Shown here: in pieces, positions 5,803 to 6,995 of the stretch
How the letters are laid out: the number at the start of each line of letters is the position of its first letter
How positions within the stretch are numbered: the stretch's first letter is position 1
Source of the DNA: Crocinitomicaceae bacterium
GTDB lineage: Bacteria > Bacteroidota > Bacteroidia > Flavobacteriales_D > Crocinitomicaceae
Reading direction: 5' to 3'
Length of the DNA stretch: 6,995 nt
NCBI GenBank assembly: GCA_030830385.1
Contig: JAURNA010000280.1
Location: 1 to 6,995, forward strand
Notes under the pieces: model-generated
Told to the model about the DNA's origin: nothing
Database searches by the model: none
Seen by the model: the letters and a program-made list of their open reading frames with translations, nothing else
Position numbers and translations under genes: made by a program

Positions 5803-6995
5803 ATGGCGCAAGTAGAAATCAGATTACCCAAAATGGGAGAAAGTGTCACCGAAGCAACCATTACCAACTGGTTGAAAGAAATCGGAGATACAGTAGAGCT
5901 TGACGAGCCTCTCGTAGAGGTAGCAACCGACAAAGTAGATAACGAACTTCCCTCTGAAGTGGAAGGTGTACTGGTTGAGCGGCGCTTTGAGAAAGATCAG
6001 GTTGCTCAGGTTGGTGATGTAATCGCCATTATTTCTACCGAGGGTGACGATACACCTATTGAAACCGCACCAGCCGTGGAAACAGTTACCGCAGAAGCTG
6101 CTGCTGAGGCAATCACAAGTGAAGTGCTTGAAGTCGCAGAAGCAGTGATCGGTAGTAACGGTGCTGCTGAATTGGTGAAGAACGGACCTTCCGGAAAATT
6201 CTATTCTCCGCTGGTTCGAAGCATCGCCACAAAAGAAGGCATCACGATGAACGAATTGGAATCCATCTCCGGTTCCGGCCAGGGAGGTCGTGTTACCAAG
6301 AAAGATATTCTGGCTTACATTGACGGCGAACGAATTGCTGTTGCAGCTCCGGCTCCTGAGGCCATTCCGGCTCAAAAACCACAACCCGCTGCTCCGGCCA
6401 CAGCACCGAATGGAGATGGTTTCCTATCAAACATTAAAGCACCTGTGGTAACACCGAACCCAGGCGATGAGATCATCGAAATGGACCGTATGCGTAAGAT
6501 GATCGCCGACCACATGGTGATGTCTGTTCACGTTTCTCCTCACGTTACCAGTTATGTTGAAGCCGATGTAACGAACATTGTAAACTGGAGAAACAAGATT
6601 AAAACCGACTTTGCAAACCGTGAGGGTGAAAAAATGACCTTTACTCCGATCTTTATCGAAGCGATCGTAAAAGCAATCAAGGATTTCCCAATGGTAAACG
6701 TTTCCGTTTCCGGAAATACCATTGTGAAGCGCAAAAATATCAACGTCGGAATGGCAACGGCACTTCCTTCAGGAAACCTGATCGTTCCGGTGATTAAGAA
6801 TGCCGACCGATTGAACCTTACAGGGTTGACAAAATCGGTGAACGAGTTGGCCGACAACGCACGTAACAACAATTTGAGCCCGGAAGATATTCAGGGGGGA
6901 ACTTACACCGTTACCAACGTAGGAACGTTTGGAAATGTAATGGGAACTCCGATTATCAATCAACCTCAGGTTGCCATTCTTGCCCTCGGAGCCAT
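5803..6995 (+). CDS. 2-oxo acid dehydrogenase complex E2 subunit, dihydrolipoamide acyltransferase (partial, C-terminus beyond right edge)
   Basis: E2 core enzyme that carries acyl groups on a swinging lipoyl arm and transfers them to CoA, working with a thiamine-dependent E1 and an E3. 397 codons are visible. In order: one lipoyl domain (about 4-78) beginning LPKMGESVTEA, with the lipoylated lysine K44 in ATDKVD; an Ala/Glu-rich linker (about 80-128); the E1/E3-binding domain (about 133-172) with SPLVRSIA and GQGGRVTKKDIL; an Ala-Pro linker (about 179-203); and the acyltransferase domain from about 223, with RMRKMIADHM, GMATALPSGNLIVPVI and TNVGTFG at 371-377. The catalytic HxxxDG motif lies beyond the window. 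The N-terminus resembles E2 proteins usually named branched-chain or succinyl type; substrate cannot be fixed from the visible part, so no symbol is given. The ATG at 5803 starts the lipoyl domain directly; it has no Shine-Dalgarno sequence. Confidence 0.95.
   Translation, partial: MAQVEIRLPKMGESVTEATITNWLKEIGDTVELDEPLVEVATDKVDNELPSEVEGVLVERRFEKDQVAQVGDVIAIISTEGDDTPIETAPAVETVTAEAAAEAITSEVLEVAEAVIGSNGAAELVKNGPSGKFYSPLVRSIATKEGITMNELESISGSGQGGRVTKKDILAYIDGERIAVAAPAPEAIPAQKPQPAAPATAPNGDGFLSNIKAPVVTPNPGDEIIEMDRMRKMIADHMVMSVHVSPHVTSYVEADVTNIVNWRNKIKTDFANREGEKMTFTPIFIEAIVKAIKDFPMVNVSVSGNTIVKRKNINVGMATALPSGNLIVPVIKNADRLNLTGLTKSVNELADNARNNNLSPEDIQGGTYTVTNVGTFGNVMGTPIINQPQVAILALGA

Noticed and set aside
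5824..6384. Minus-strand open frame of 186 residues, rich in Cys and Phe
   Set aside because: It is the antisense shadow of the E2 lipoyl and subunit-binding domains, which have full family motifs on the plus strand.
1..6995. Mobile elements, CRISPR arrays, tRNA/rRNA genes, defence or toxin genes
   Set aside because: I saw no terminal repeats, transposase motifs, regularly spaced repeats, tRNA-like folds or defence domains; almost all of the window is accounted for by six core genes.

Overview
The window looks like ordinary core chromosome of a member of the Bacteroidota, probably a flavobacterium-like lineage. The basis is GyrB, OmpA-like, PabA/TrpG, RidA and E2 protein sequences of the type found in that phylum, promoters with the phylum's own TTTG-N(19-21)-TAnnTTTG pattern, and almost no Shine-Dalgarno sequences. 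The family-level placement is inference. I see no mobile element, CRISPR array, tRNA or rRNA.

Layout. Positions 1-1582 (minus) hold the N-terminal four fifths of DNA gyrase subunit B; the C-terminus lies off the left edge. A 217-bp divergent intergenic region holds the gyrB promoter and an inverted repeat with DnaA-box-like arms. Positions 1800-2666 (plus) encode a secreted protein with an OmpA-type peptidoglycan-binding C-terminal domain. It converges on 2812-3405 (minus), a class I glutamine amidotransferase of the PabA/TrpG family. Divergent from that, and separated by only 40 bp, is a two-gene unit: ridA (3446-3823) and, two bases later, a 634-residue membrane glycosyltransferase (3826-5730). 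At the right edge, 5803-6995 (plus) encodes most of the E2 subunit of a 2-oxo acid dehydrogenase complex, running off the window.

How the genes relate. They serve separate housekeeping jobs: DNA topology, envelope anchoring, chorismate-derived amination, detoxification of reactive enamines, cell-surface glycan synthesis and oxidative decarboxylation. Only ridA and the glycosyltransferase look co-transcribed, and their biochemical link is not obvious.

Points worth a second look: (1) the glycosyltransferase is a GT2 domain joined to what looks like a polyprenyl-phosphate hexose-1-phosphate transferase that has kept its membrane and Rossmann-like parts but lost the catalytic core; (2) the amidotransferase has Asp where the Cys-His-Glu triad normally has Glu; (3) three neighbouring genes all appear to start at non-ATG codons; (4) the pabA and ridA promoters overlap so closely that polymerase could probably occupy only one at a time. 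I did not find a clearly new multi-gene system.
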